A stretch of 64,000 nucleotides of DNA from Acidipila rosea. Its GTDB lineage: Bacteria > Acidobacteriota > Terriglobia > Terriglobales > Acidobacteriaceae. Below, piece by piece: positions 24,569 through 34,100 of this stretch. How positions within the stretch are numbered: position 1 is the first letter of the stretch; the number at the start of each line of letters is the position of its first letter. Location: NCBI RefSeq assembly GCF_004339725.1, contig NZ_SMGK01000001.1, forward strand, positions 620,001-684,000, read 5' to 3'. Below the pieces are notes generated by a model that had not been told where the DNA came from, ran no database searches, and saw nothing but the letters and a program-made list of their open reading frames with translations. The position numbers and the translations under genes were made by a program.

Positions 24569-24694
24569 CTATTCACCGAACAGCTCATGTAGATCTTCGA
24601 TGAAGCTGATAATGACAACCACTGATGAGCCTGCCAGCCCCACGAAAAACAGGATCACGAGCAGACTCGTACTGAAGTGTATAAATTGGTCCAC
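24569..24694 (-). CDS. Possible 41-residue single-span membrane protein
   Basis: A short ORF starting at GTG 24694: DQFIHFSTSL, then a clean hydrophobic span LVILFFVGLAGSSVVVIISF, then an acidic end EDLHELFGE. A transmembrane helix followed by a short acidic tail is protein-like. The ORF fills the otherwise empty 270-base interval between the APC permease and lnt. I see no ribosome binding site; TTACAAT about 14 bases upstream resembles a -10 box, so translation might be leaderless. No family name is claimed. It is divergent from lnt (21 bases apart). Confidence 0.5.
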   Translation of the reverse strand: MDQFIHFSTSLLVILFFVGLAGSSVVVIISFIEDLHELFGE

Positions 24695-24714
24695 GCCATG
24701 ATTGTAACGCGCGA

Positions 24715-26364
24715 ATGGTAAACTCTAGCCGGATGAGTTGCTCTTTCAGGCGAACACTTTTGATGGGGGGCGTATCTGCCCTTCTGCTCGACCTGCCTTT
24801 CCCCTTAGCGGGCCCGTTGCCGCCCTGGCGCGCCGCCTTTTCGTGGATTGCGCTTGTCCCGCTGCTGTATGCAATTCTTGACGAGCGGTGCGTAAGCGGC
24901 AAAAGCTACCTGCTCCATAGTGCAGCGGGCTCATATTTTGCCGGCGTTGCCTGGTATGTCCTCAACTGCTACTGGATCTACGCGACGATGCACATCTATG
25001 GGCATATCGCGGCTCCGGTCGCCGTCGGTATTCTTATCCTTTACAGCCTCGTCCTCGGTCTTTACTTTGGCCTTTTCGGCCTGGTGATCGCCTTGGTTCG
25101 TCGCACCACGGGCAGCCGATGGGCCGCTCTCCTGCTGGCGCCGTTTCTCTGGGTTGCAATTGAGTTTTTGTCATCCCGGCTGACCAGCGTGCCGTGGGAT
25201 CAGTTTGGCTACACGCAGGTCGATAATCTCTGGCTGACCAGGCTCGCTCCTTTTACGGGTGTCTACGGCATTTCATTCGTGCTGGTTGTGGTGAATGCAA
25301 TGCTTGCGGGAGCACTTGTTTCCCGGGGTTCCGGCATTCGTATTCGGCTGGGGGTGGGCGCTGCTCTGCTTGCCATCCTGCTTCAGCTAGGCTCCTTCGT
25401 CACCCCGAAAAAGTATCCCGCCACGTCGACTGCCGTCATGCTGCAGGGCAACCTCGATGTTGATGAGTCGAATGACTGGATTGGCCCGGAGTGGGATGAA
25501 AATGTCTCGCGATTCCTGGAGTTGAGCGAGCGGACCTGTACTCCCTGGATCGCCGGCATTCCCCAGACAGGGGCAAAAACGATCACGCCGCAGTGTCCGG
25601 CCAATCCCGCTCCTGCGAATGTAATTGTCTGGCCGGAATCGCCCTCGCCGTTTCGCGAGGCCGATCCGAGGTTTCAGACGCTCATGGCAACCCTTGCCAG
25701 GACCATGCGTGCGCCGGTCATCGCCGGCAACATAGCCATCGATCAGAGCGGAGAGTACAACGCAGCTACGTTTGTAGCGCCCGATGGCAACATCGTAGGC
25801 CATTATGCCAAGATTCATCTGGTTCCCTTCGGGGAGTATGTTCCATACCGCAATGTGCTTTTTTTCGCGGGCCATCTGACGCAGAACATCAGCGACTTCA
25901 CCCGCGGCAAATATCGCAAGGTTTTTCAGTCACAGGGGCACCTGTTCGGCATTTTCATCTGCTACGAATCGATCTTCGCAGACGAAGTGCGCAGGTTTGC
26001 TCTCAACGGGGCTGAGGTTCTAGTCAATATCTCTGACGATGGCTGGTATGGCGACACCAGTGCGCCCTGGCAGCATTTCAATATGGCTCGTATGCGTGCC
26101 ATTGAAAATAATCGCTGGATTCTGCGCGATGGAAATGACGGCGTCACCGCCGCTATCGATCCGCAGGGGCGCGTCGAACAGAGTGCGCCTCGTCATCAGC
26201 AGACTTCTCTGGCAGTGCGTTACGGCTACATGGATGGTCTTACCTTCTATACCCGACACGGCGATCTCTTTGCTATGCTGTGTGGGATAATTTCTTTAGC
26301 CGCTCTTGCCAGAGCACTTCGTGTGGCCGTGCGGCAATCCTCACGTAAAAGACAGGTCTCCTGA
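24715..26364 (+). CDS. lnt: Apolipoprotein N-acyltransferase
   Basis: A 549-residue inner-membrane enzyme that adds the third acyl chain to lipoproteins. The N-terminal part has about six to seven membrane spans; the periplasmic nitrilase-like domain carries the catalytic triad: Glu in VWPESPSPF near residue 307, Lys in AKIHLVPFGEYVPYR near 365, and Cys in IFICYESIF near 415. A final hydrophobic segment lies near residue 520. The ATG at 24715 was used; ATG 24733 is an alternative with no clear ribosome binding site for either. The stop TGA is directly followed by the GTG start of prfB, so these genes are coupled. Confidence 0.95.
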   Translation: MVNSSRMSCSFRRTLLMGGVSALLLDLPFPLAGPLPPWRAAFSWIALVPLLYAILDERCVSGKSYLLHSAAGSYFAGVAWYVLNCYWIYATMHIYGHIAAPVAVGILILYSLVLGLYFGLFGLVIALVRRTTGSRWAALLLAPFLWVAIEFLSSRLTSVPWDQFGYTQVDNLWLTRLAPFTGVYGISFVLVVVNAMLAGALVSRGSGIRIRLGVGAALLAILLQLGSFVTPKKYPATSTAVMLQGNLDVDESNDWIGPEWDENVSRFLELSERTCTPWIAGIPQTGAKTITPQCPANPAPANVIVWPESPSPFREADPRFQTLMATLARTMRAPVIAGNIAIDQSGEYNAATFVAPDGNIVGHYAKIHLVPFGEYVPYRNVLFFAGHLTQNISDFTRGKYRKVFQSQGHLFGIFICYESIFADEVRRFALNGAEVLVNISDDGWYGDTSAPWQHFNMARMRAIENNRWILRDGNDGVTAAIDPQGRVEQSAPRHQQTSLAVRYGYMDGLTFYTRHGDLFAMLCGIISLAALARALRVAVRQSSRKRQVS

Positions 26365-27499
26365 GTGTTAAACGATTTAGAGTTTGCCTACACTCCCATT
26401 CGCGAAAAGGTTCGCGACCTGCGGGAGTATCTTTGACCCCGCAACCCTGCGCAGCCAGCTAGCCGCCATCGAGCAGCGCCTCTCCGATCCAGGCATCTGG
26501 GCTAATCCTGAGCAGTCGCAGCCTCTGATGCGCGACCGCAAGCGCATTGAGGCTTTGCTGGCCGATGATACGGAGTTAGCCCGCCGTAGTGAAGATATAC
26601 AGGCCTACTTTGATCTGGCCCGGGAGGGCGAGTCTGTCGAACCTGAACTTGACCGCGAGATCAAGGCTCTTGAGGAATTTGCGACAAAGCTCGAAGAACG
26701 CACGATGCTCTCCGAGGAAACAGATAGTCTGAACGCCATCGTCACCGTCCACCCCGGCGCAGGTGGCACGGAGTCTCAGGATTGGGCCGAGATGCTGATG
26801 CGCATGTACTTGCGCTGGGCCGAGCAACAGGGCTTCAAGACTGAGATCAACGATTATCAGGATGGCGAAGAGGCTGGAATCAAGTCGGCCACCTTCACCA
26901 TCTCTGGCGAATATGCTTTCGGCCAGCTCTCCGGGGAAACCGGAGTGCATCGCCTCGTGCGCATCTCGCCCTTCGATCAGGCTAAGCGTCGGCACACTTC
27001 GTTTGCGTCAGTCTTCGTCTCCCCTGAGATCGATGACACCATTCACATTGACATCAAGCCTGACGACCTTCGCACGGATACCTACCGCTCAGGTGGCAAG
27101 GGTGGACAGCACGTCAACACCACCGACTCCGCCGTCCGCATCACCCATCTTCCGACAAATATTGTTGTCTCCTGCCAGAACGAGCGTTCCCAGCATAAGA
27201 ATCGCGAAAAGGCGATGAAGATGTTGCGGTCGCGCCTCTATGAGTACGAACTTGAAAAGAAGCGTCAGGCGACAAGGAAAGTGGAAGACTCCAAGCTTGA
27301 GATCAATTTCGGTTCTCAGATCCGCTCTTACGTGCTGCAGCCATACCGCATCGCTAAAGACCATCGAACCAAGGTAGAGGTAGGCGATGTCGATCGTGTG
27401 CTCGATGGCTATCTGGCGCCGTTCATCCAGGGATATCTAAGGATGCGCCGTAACGGTGGCGTACCGGTAGCCGCGGATACGGGAGACGATCTGGAATAG
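26365..27499 (+). CDS. prfB: Peptide chain release factor 2 with programmed +1 frameshift
   Basis: RF2 releases the peptide at UGA and UAA. The gene is read as two frames: 26365-26433, then a +1 shift at CTT TGA C, then 26435-27499, giving about 377 residues. The first frame opens with GTG 26365 (LNDLEFAYTPIREKVRDL) and reaches TGA at 26434. Downstream are the stop-recognition motif SPF in RISPFDQAKRR and the catalytic GGQ in SGGKGGQHVNTT. An ORF call from 26384 in the second frame alone would give a false N-terminus. The gene directly follows lnt with no gap. Confidence 0.95.
26423..26437 (+). promoter_or_regulatory. prfB: RF2 recoding site (programmed +1 frameshift)
   Basis: GGGAG, three bases, then CTT TGA C. 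This matches the classic RF2 site: an internal Shine-Dalgarno-like element three bases before a CUU codon and a UGA followed by C. Low RF2 leaves the UGA unread, favouring the shift, so RF2 autoregulates. Confidence 0.93.
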
Positions 27500-27583
27500 C
27501 ATTTTCTGGCTGCTCCTGGTAGCGGAAGGCGTTCCCGGCATCTAATTTTTTATTGCCCACTATGGAGCCAAAAGAGGGTCGAA

Positions 27584-27997
27584 ATGAATGAACCTGAAGT
27601 GATCCGAGAGATTCTCGACAAAACAAAGACGATCGCCGTTGTTGGTCTTTCTAACCGGGAGGGTCGAGCAAGCCACGGCGTCGCGCGCTTCTTGCAGCAG
27701 AACGGCTATAAGATCATTCCAATTAACCCCGCTATTGAGAGCGCTCTGGGTGAAAAGTCATTCGCCAGCCTTGAAGCCGCCGCTGCTGAGCACCATATTG
27801 ACCTGGTCAATGTTTTTCGTGCTCCCGAGTTCGTCCCTGAGATTGTCAAAGATGTCATGCGGTTAAAGATTCCCTACCTTTGGCTGCAGGAGGGGGTTGT
27901 CCATGAAGAGGCTGCAGGCTGGGCCGAGTCGGACGGTATCAAAGTTGTGATGGACAGGTGTATCCTCAAGGATCGGATGGCTACCCCGTCGCGCTAG
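27584..27997 (+). CDS. CoA-binding domain protein (YccU-like)
   Basis: A 137-residue stand-alone CoA-binding Rossmann protein. KTIAVVGLSNREGRASHGVARFLQQNGYKIIPINP is the nucleotide-binding half (its central glycines are in VVGLSN), followed by LVNVFRAPEFVPEIVKD, and LQEGVVHEEAAGWAESDG near residue 100, characteristic of this family. The domain alone, without an acyl-CoA synthetase catalytic part, is common; biochemical role unknown. It stands 84 bases after prfB, and the small Ig-like gene begins 12 bases downstream, so they are probably co-transcribed. Confidence 0.9.
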   Translation: MNEPEVIREILDKTKTIAVVGLSNREGRASHGVARFLQQNGYKIIPINPAIESALGEKSFASLEAAAAEHHIDLVNVFRAPEFVPEIVKDVMRLKIPYLWLQEGVVHEEAAGWAESDGIKVVMDRCILKDRMATPSR

Positions 27998-28009
27998 AAG
28001 GAGGTTCGG

Positions 28010-28288
28010 ATGCAATTCGTTGCAACTCATCAACGTGCATTTTCCGGCAACAATATCAGTGTGCAGGTCAATGCCGGGTCGAACGAATCTATCCAATCCG
28101 TAGAAGTTGATCTGGACGGCTCTACGCTTGACAGTCAAGACTGTGAGCCTGGAACGGAATCCTATACTCGCGACTTTTCCGATGTAGGCAGCGCCAGTCC
28201 GGGCGAAGATCACACGGTCGTCGTAAAGGCTACGGATCAGAATGGAACTCCGCATTCGGCCACCATGCGGTGGACCGACACGAACTGA
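28010..28288 (+). CDS. Small Ig-like beta-sandwich protein, unrecognised family
   Basis: A 92-residue protein without signal peptide or membrane segment. Strand-rich text such as NISVQVNAGSNESIQSVEVDL and HTVVVKATDQNGTPHSATMRW suggests a single Ig-like beta-sandwich fold of the kind found in secreted proteins, here apparently cytoplasmic. It has one cysteine. The gene has one of the strongest ribosome binding sites in the window (AGAAGGAGG, five to six bases before the ATG) and follows the CoA-binding gene by 12 bases. I do not recognise a function. Confidence 0.72.
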   Translation: MQFVATHQRAFSGNNISVQVNAGSNESIQSVEVDLDGSTLDSQDCEPGTESYTRDFSDVGSASPGEDHTVVVKATDQNGTPHSATMRWTDTN

Positions 28289-28290
28289 AT

Positions 28291-28307
28291 GCCGCCTCCG
28301 TAGCGGC
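28291..28307. terminator. Weak hairpin between converging genes
   Basis: GCCGC, loop of seven bases, GCGGC, located between the convergent stops at 28288 and 28315. There is no T-run. It is the only candidate terminator in this 26-base interval. Confidence 0.3.
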
Positions 28308-28314
28308 TGTTGCA

Positions 28315-29643
28315 TCAAAGCGCGCGGTTCATCCGTGACTCCTCAGCCCGCAATGCCAATCCATAGGCGACTGAAGTAAATTCATTTCCGCTGCGAATCC
28401 GCTCCTCTCCAAAGCGTCGCGCGAAGATGGATCGAACAGCCGGCACGAAGGAGCTTCCTCCCGTGAGAAAGACTCGGTCTACATCCCGAGGGCTTACATT
28501 GGCATTGTGCAGCAGGGAATCGATGCAGCTGTCCATGGCACGTAATTCATCCTCGATCCACGATTCGAACTCGTTTCGAGTGACTTCAATGCGCAGGTCC
28601 AGGCTTCCATCGCGGAAGTGAAATTCAGCAGTCTTTGAACGTGACAGATCAAACTTAACCCGCTGCACCGCCTGGTGGAGCTGATAGCCGAGGTCTTCTT
28701 CGATCAGCGCAATCAGTGCTTCAATCTTTTCCGGCTCAAGTGCTCGCAGGCGAGCACTCTTTAGTAGCTCCGTCACATTGCGCGTGCGCAGGAACGAGAG
28801 ATAATGCCAGCGTTCCAGATTTGCGTAAATCCATGCTGGAACAGCAGGCAGGATCTTGTTCAGCGAGCGTGCATGGGAGTCCGACCCAAGCGCAGGTGAG
28901 ACGAGCTTGCGAACGATTCGCGCATCAAAGGCATCCCCGGCTAACCCCACACCACTATTGCCCAGCAGATCTCCGGGTCTGCGGCCCCGGCGGCGAATGC
29001 CGGGCCCGACCTGCAGCAGGGAGAAATCGCTCGTGCCTCCCCCAAAGTCGCCCACGAGGATCAGTTCGTCATGGTCGAGTGTCGACTCGTAGGAGTAAGC
29101 AGCCGCGACAGGCTCCATTTCGAAGTCCACGCTATCGAAGCCTGCAATTCTGAAAGCTTCCCGCAGCCGGGATAGCGCATATGCATCGTCCTCTTCCGTT
29201 TCAGCCCCGACAAAGCGGACCGGGCGACCCACCATGGCATGACGGATCGGCGTACCAAAATGCTGTTCCGCCTCTTCACGCAAATCCGCAAGAATTCGGG
29301 AGATCAGATCCTCAAGCGTATAACGGCGGCCAAATACTTCCGTTCCAGTCAGCGTCCGGCTCGGAAGATAGGATTTAAGCGACTGGATAAGCCGTCCTTT
29401 TTCGTCAGCATCGAGATAACGTTCGATCGCTGCCGGACCGGTTCGCGAGCGTGTCCTCTGCGCCCGTCCCGCCTCTTTCACCATCTCCAGGTAGAGCACG
29501 GAGCGGAAAGATAATGTACTTCCTGCGCCTGTGCGAAAGGATGCAAGCTGCACACCGGCCTCTGCAGTTGCGAGAGCCATTGAGCTGTTTGTAGTTCCAA
29601 AATCGATTCCGACTGCAGGCAGTGCTTGTTGCGTTTTGTGCAT
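28315..29643 (-). CDS. Hsp70-family protein (YegD-like)
   Basis: A 442-residue Hsp70-type ATPase without the usual C-terminal peptide-binding domain and lid. The phosphate 1 loop GIDFGTTNSSMA is at residue 13, phosphate 2 LVGDFGGGTSDFSLL near 195, and the adenosine motif VFLTGGSSFVPAVR near 400. Length and layout match the YegD subgroup of orphan Hsp70 proteins rather than DnaK (about 640 residues). No DnaJ or GrpE gene is nearby. Client and partners unknown. It is convergent with the small Ig-like gene. Confidence 0.9.
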   Translation of the reverse strand: MHKTQQALPAVGIDFGTTNSSMALATAEAGVQLASFRTGAGSTLSFRSVLYLEMVKEAGRAQRTRSRTGPAAIERYLDADEKGRLIQSLKSYLPSRTLTGTEVFGRRYTLEDLISRILADLREEAEQHFGTPIRHAMVGRPVRFVGAETEEDDAYALSRLREAFRIAGFDSVDFEMEPVAAAYSYESTLDHDELILVGDFGGGTSDFSLLQVGPGIRRRGRRPGDLLGNSGVGLAGDAFDARIVRKLVSPALGSDSHARSLNKILPAVPAWIYANLERWHYLSFLRTRNVTELLKSARLRALEPEKIEALIALIEEDLGYQLHQAVQRVKFDLSRSKTAEFHFRDGSLDLRIEVTRNEFESWIEDELRAMDSCIDSLLHNANVSPRDVDRVFLTGGSSFVPAVRSIFARRFGEERIRSGNEFTSVAYGLALRAEESRMNRAL

Positions 29644-29817
29644 TCAGACTATTATTTCGCAATCCGACGCAAGTTGCTCTTCGCAATCATTAAATGTGGA
29701 ATCGTCCTCCTGGTTGATGCGGCGTGCTGCGGCTTGAACCGCGTTGAGACTATCGCGTCAAGAATGTAGTGGAGTCCGGAGCCATCCAGAGGATTTGAAG
29801 CCGGTCGAGCTTACTTC

Positions 29818-31047
29818 TTATGGTTGAACGCGACGAGCAGACGGTAGGCCCGCAGCATCTTGGCCGGACATCTTGTCGATCAGAGGCTCTTTCGTCTGCT
29901 GGTTGAGCTTGCGAGTCTGGGCGAGCTCCTTGGCTGCCTCCTGCCTTCGTCCCTCTGCCATGTACAGTCGTCCTAGCCTGTAGTGCGCATCCGGATTTCC
30001 GGGATCAAGTTTTTCTGCGGCCAAAAAATTAGCAATCGCGGCATCCCTCTTCTGTTGTCTGGCATAGACCGCGCCGAGGTCGAAATAGGCAAGCCGGATT
30101 CCTGGCTGCAGGTGGATTGCATTTTTTAGATAGCTTTCAGCCGCATGGTCGTCGTTATTTCTATAAGTGATATCTCCCAGATAGGTATAAGACTGTGCGC
30201 TGTTAGGATCGTTTTTCAGTTCTGCCTGAAATTCAGGAAACGCGTGATTATAGTCATGTGATTCCCAATAGAGGTAGCCAAGTCCGAAGTGAATATTTGG
30301 CTGTGTTGGAGCTACGCGCTCAGCTGCCCGAAATTCCTCGATGGCATCATCCGTCTTGCTCATACCGTCCAACGCCTCACCCAGCAACATATGCGCCTGT
30401 GCAGAGTTTGGATTCTGCTCAAGAATCTCCTGGCATTTGTCTATCGCGCATTGAGGCTGCTCGCTCCGCAGGCAGCTCTCGGCAAGCACATAATGGAGTT
30501 CAAGATTGGAAGGTTGCTCCTTATCTACTGCGCTCAGAAAGGGAATAGCTTTAGAGAACTGTCGGCCACCGTAATAGCTCATTCCCAGTAGCATATCTAG
30601 CTGGGTGTTCGGCTGGATGGCGCCAGCGACACTCTTGAACGCCATGGCTGCTGCGCCGAAGTGTCCCTGCTTGAATTCCGCAAGTCCCAGGTTGTACTCA
30701 ACAGTAGGCTTGTGAGGCTCAAGTGCAAGCGCCTTCCGGTATTCGATCACAGCGTCGGAAAGCTTTCCCTGCTTAGCGAGCACCAGCCCTAACTCAGCAT
30801 GAACCGCTACATTATGAGGCTCGGATACCTCTAGCTGTCTCAACAGGATTTCAGCCTGTTGAAATTGACCCTCGTGCATCAATTTATCTGTCTTGCTCAT
30901 CGGTGGAATGCTTGGCTCGCTCTGCGCAGCACAGCATAAACATGAACCGATGCTCAGAGCTAACGCCCAGCAGAGCGTTGCGCGCCACACCGTTGGTAAA
31001 GCGGATAGATGTCTTCTATCCAGCCGCGCTGACAGAAGCTGATTCAT
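29818..31047 (-). CDS. Secreted TPR-repeat protein
   Basis: A 409-residue protein with an N-terminal hydrophobic segment (LCWALALSIGSCLCCAAQS) that looks like a signal peptide, possibly lipoprotein-like with several cysteines. From about residue 55 to 390 there are about nine to ten tetratricopeptide repeats, for example AVHAELGLVLAKQGKLSDAV, TVEYNLGLAEFKQGHFGAAA, and AQAHMLLGEALDGMSKTDDA. Such proteins scaffold other proteins in the periplasm. It lies just downstream of the Oar-like TonB receptor on the same strand (102 bases), a gene order repeated at 50299-55324, so the pair may function together. Confidence 0.87.
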   Translation of the reverse strand: MNQLLSARLDRRHLSALPTVWRATLCWALALSIGSCLCCAAQSEPSIPPMSKTDKLMHEGQFQQAEILLRQLEVSEPHNVAVHAELGLVLAKQGKLSDAVIEYRKALALEPHKPTVEYNLGLAEFKQGHFGAAAMAFKSVAGAIQPNTQLDMLLGMSYYGGRQFSKAIPFLSAVDKEQPSNLELHYVLAESCLRSEQPQCAIDKCQEILEQNPNSAQAHMLLGEALDGMSKTDDAIEEFRAAERVAPTQPNIHFGLGYLYWESHDYNHAFPEFQAELKNDPNSAQSYTYLGDITYRNNDDHAAESYLKNAIHLQPGIRLAYFDLGAVYARQQKRDAAIANFLAAEKLDPGNPDAHYRLGRLYMAEGRRQEAAKELAQTRKLNQQTKEPLIDKMSGQDAAGLPSARRVQP

Positions 31048-31149
31048 CGTGGCCCATTATGCCATGCTATGAAGCTGTTTGCTTTGTCCACGCACTCAGA
31101 AGCTTTGAGCGCAGCCTCTTAAGTACGCTGCGCTCAACCCTCAGGTCGT

Positions 31150-34100
31150 CTAGAAGAGTAGTTTGGCTCCAAGTTGTAGGACACGAGGGTCTTGTGCAGT
31201 CGTTACTTGTCCAAAGGTGCTATCAGTGAATCCCGTATCTATGCCAAGAAACTGGGTATGGTTGAAGGTGTTGAATGTTTCAAGCCGGAACTGAAAGGAT
31301 GGTCCTGCGGCATCGGAAGTAAGATTGAACGACTTAAAGAGCGCCAGGTTAAAGTTGAAGGTTCCCGGCCCCACGATCGTGTCCTTGCGTGCATTGCCAA
31401 AGCCTTCGTTCGCACCTCCTGCCCATGGAGCAACAGGAGCTGAGAAGGCAGCTGTATTGAAGAATTGTTTTTGGGTCTTGGGACCGCGCGCCATTCCGAA
31501 AAAATTTGGCCGGTTCGTAGTGCCGCCGCCTAACCCAATCACATCGGGCGAATACGTCACGTTTACAGGGGTGCCGCTCTCCGCGACGGTCACGTCCGAT
31601 ATCTCCCATCCGCCAAGCCCAGAGCGGAGCAGAGCATTTTGCGCGTGCATGAAGAAGGGAAGCGCGTAGATGAAATTCGCATTGAATATGTTCCGACGGT
31701 CTAAAGAGCCGGAACCGAAGTCGTATCGCAGATTGAATGGATTGGAAACGGTAACGAGATCGGAACTTGTTACATCGAGTTCATGGGACCACGTATAGGC
31801 CAGCTGCATAGTGAGACCATGCTTTTCTTCCATGCGCAGTCCCGCCTGCAGAGAGTTATACCGAGAGTTGGTTGCAACCTCTTCCTGGGTAATATTTGAA
31901 TAACCTGGAAACTGCCTCACCGGGTTAGGGTTTACCGTCCCACTGGCAACGCCCTGTCGAAAAGGACTGTTCAGCGGTAGCGTATTAATGTCGCGGTTGT
32001 CGTCCTGATGCCATCCTGTAGTTCCCACATATTGCAGAACGCCAATCACTGAGGGAACAATTTCGCGTTGTAGCCCTAAGCTATACTGTGCCGTCGCAGG
32101 CAGCTTGTAGTTATATGCAAGGTTGGTGAGGCTCGCCGGATAGTAGTACGAAGTTGAAGCTGTTCCCGTGAGCGCACTAATGTGTGGATCAGAGAAGTAC
32201 ACATTATTGGCAGAGGGCTGAAAGGCAAACGGAGGATTCAGGCCGGCGTTATACACATCGTTGCCTTGAACACGCTCATAGAAGAGCCCAAAGCCGCCAC
32301 GCAGCACGGTCTTGCTATCGGGTCCCACATTCCAGGCGAAGCCTACACGCGGCATAATTGTTCCGTAATAATTGCGAACTGCGCCTCGTGGAAAACCATT
32401 CACCCCGGCCAGTTGCATTCCATTCAAATAAAACGGTGTGGTGAAACCAGCTGGCGTGCTGAATCCGGGGCCATTGGGATTGAGGCTGCCATCCGAGTTG
32501 AACTGGGGAGCATTCGCAGCTGAGTAGTCGCCGGGAATAAAGTTGGCAAAGCGGTTGTACCTTTCAAATGCATGGGGCAGCCCGTCATAGCGCAGGCCCA
32601 GGTTTAAGGTCAGCCTTGACGTGATGTTCCAGTTGTCGTTTGCGTAGCCAGAGTATGTGTTGTTGACCCAATGGTCTTGATTGAGTGACTGCAACTGGGA
32701 ATAGCTGCTAGCGTCGCCGAGCAGAAAGTTGACATAGGAGTCACCTGAAAAGCTTGGCGTAGTGAAACCATAGGTTCCCTGAGTATTTGCCTGGAGGCCC
32801 TGGTTTTTAATGAAGCGCATATACGACACTCCAAACTTGAAATTATGCCGTCCCTTGGTCCAGGAGAGATCGTCGCGCACTTGATAGTCTTCTGCGGCAT
32901 TATGCCAGGGGAAGTATGACGAACTCCAGTTCGTTCCATATGGCGCGCCAAGATCAATTTCAGGAAGCCTGTTAAGCGCATTGTTACCGGAGAAGTAGCC
33001 TTGCGCACCCCATCCTGAGGGTTGTGCAAATGTACCCGTTGGATTGAGATGAATCTTGTTGCCATCGTAGTCAAAAGAAGTTTCGTTCAGGACGCTCGGC
33101 GAGATGAGCTGTGTCAACTGGATGACCGCACTCCAGGAGGGATTTTCCATCGAACTGCCCACCGTAGGATAGGAATCGTTGCTCCAGAGGGGTGGCACAT
33201 ACGTCTGAGACACGGCATCGTGGATGTAATGGCCCATCAGTTGAAGCTTGTCATTGATATTGTGGTCGATTCGCACGAGGTCTTCTCGTACATAGGTTGG
33301 CTGTTTCACCGAGGTGATGAAGCTGTTGGTCCCATTGCTTGCGTTGGGTTTAGGAATTACGCCTGTACCCATAAAAAGGACCGCGTTCTGATCGATCAGA
33401 TTTGCGGGAATAGTGTTGTTAGGGAAGGGTTGTCCGGGAGTCAGTCCATCAGCCTTATAGAGAGCCAGTCTTGCCGGATCCTGGGTCGCCGGCACAACAG
33501 GAACAACACCATTTGACGGCGGCGTGTACACCAGTGGCTGCCCCGCAACAGGAAAGTCCGAAGCCGGGACGGTTGGAGTAACCGTCGGTGCGCTCCCTAC
33601 AATCAGTCTTCGACCTTCTTCATTAACAAAAAAGAAGGTCTTCTTGCGGTTCTCATTGTAAATACGGGGAATAAAAAGCGGTCCGCCTAAGTTGCCTCCA
33701 AAGATGTTCAGTCGCAATTCCGGTTTGCTCTGGCCCTCCAGCTTCGAAATGTAGTTGTTTGCGTCGAATGCGTCATTGCGATTGAATTCCCAGAGACCAC
33801 CGTGGAAGCTGCTCGTTCCTGACCTGAGGACCATGATGATCTGGCCCCCGGAACCAATCCCATAGTCTGGAGTGTAGTTGCTGTCCAGTGTCTTAAACTG
33901 GGAAAGTGCATCGAGCGACGGTAGTATGCCGAAGCAGCCCCCGCAGCCCCGATCATTAAGCTCGCCCCCGTCGATCATGTAGACATTGTGGCTGGGGCGA
34001 GTTCCGCTAAAGCTGATGCTGTTACCTGAGGTCAACGCATTTACGCCATCAAAGGCCGCATCATTAGTGGAAACTCCCATACCAAGAATCGCAAGTTGTG

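Noticed and set aside
24585-24902. Minus-strand 105-codon ORF across the lnt start
   Set aside because: Overlaps lnt in antisense, has no ribosome binding site and no domain.
26384-26434. RF2 gene as a frameshifted pseudogene, or a start at 26384
   Set aside because: The in-frame TGA is the known programmed frameshift stop with its Shine-Dalgarno-like element; all downstream motifs are intact.
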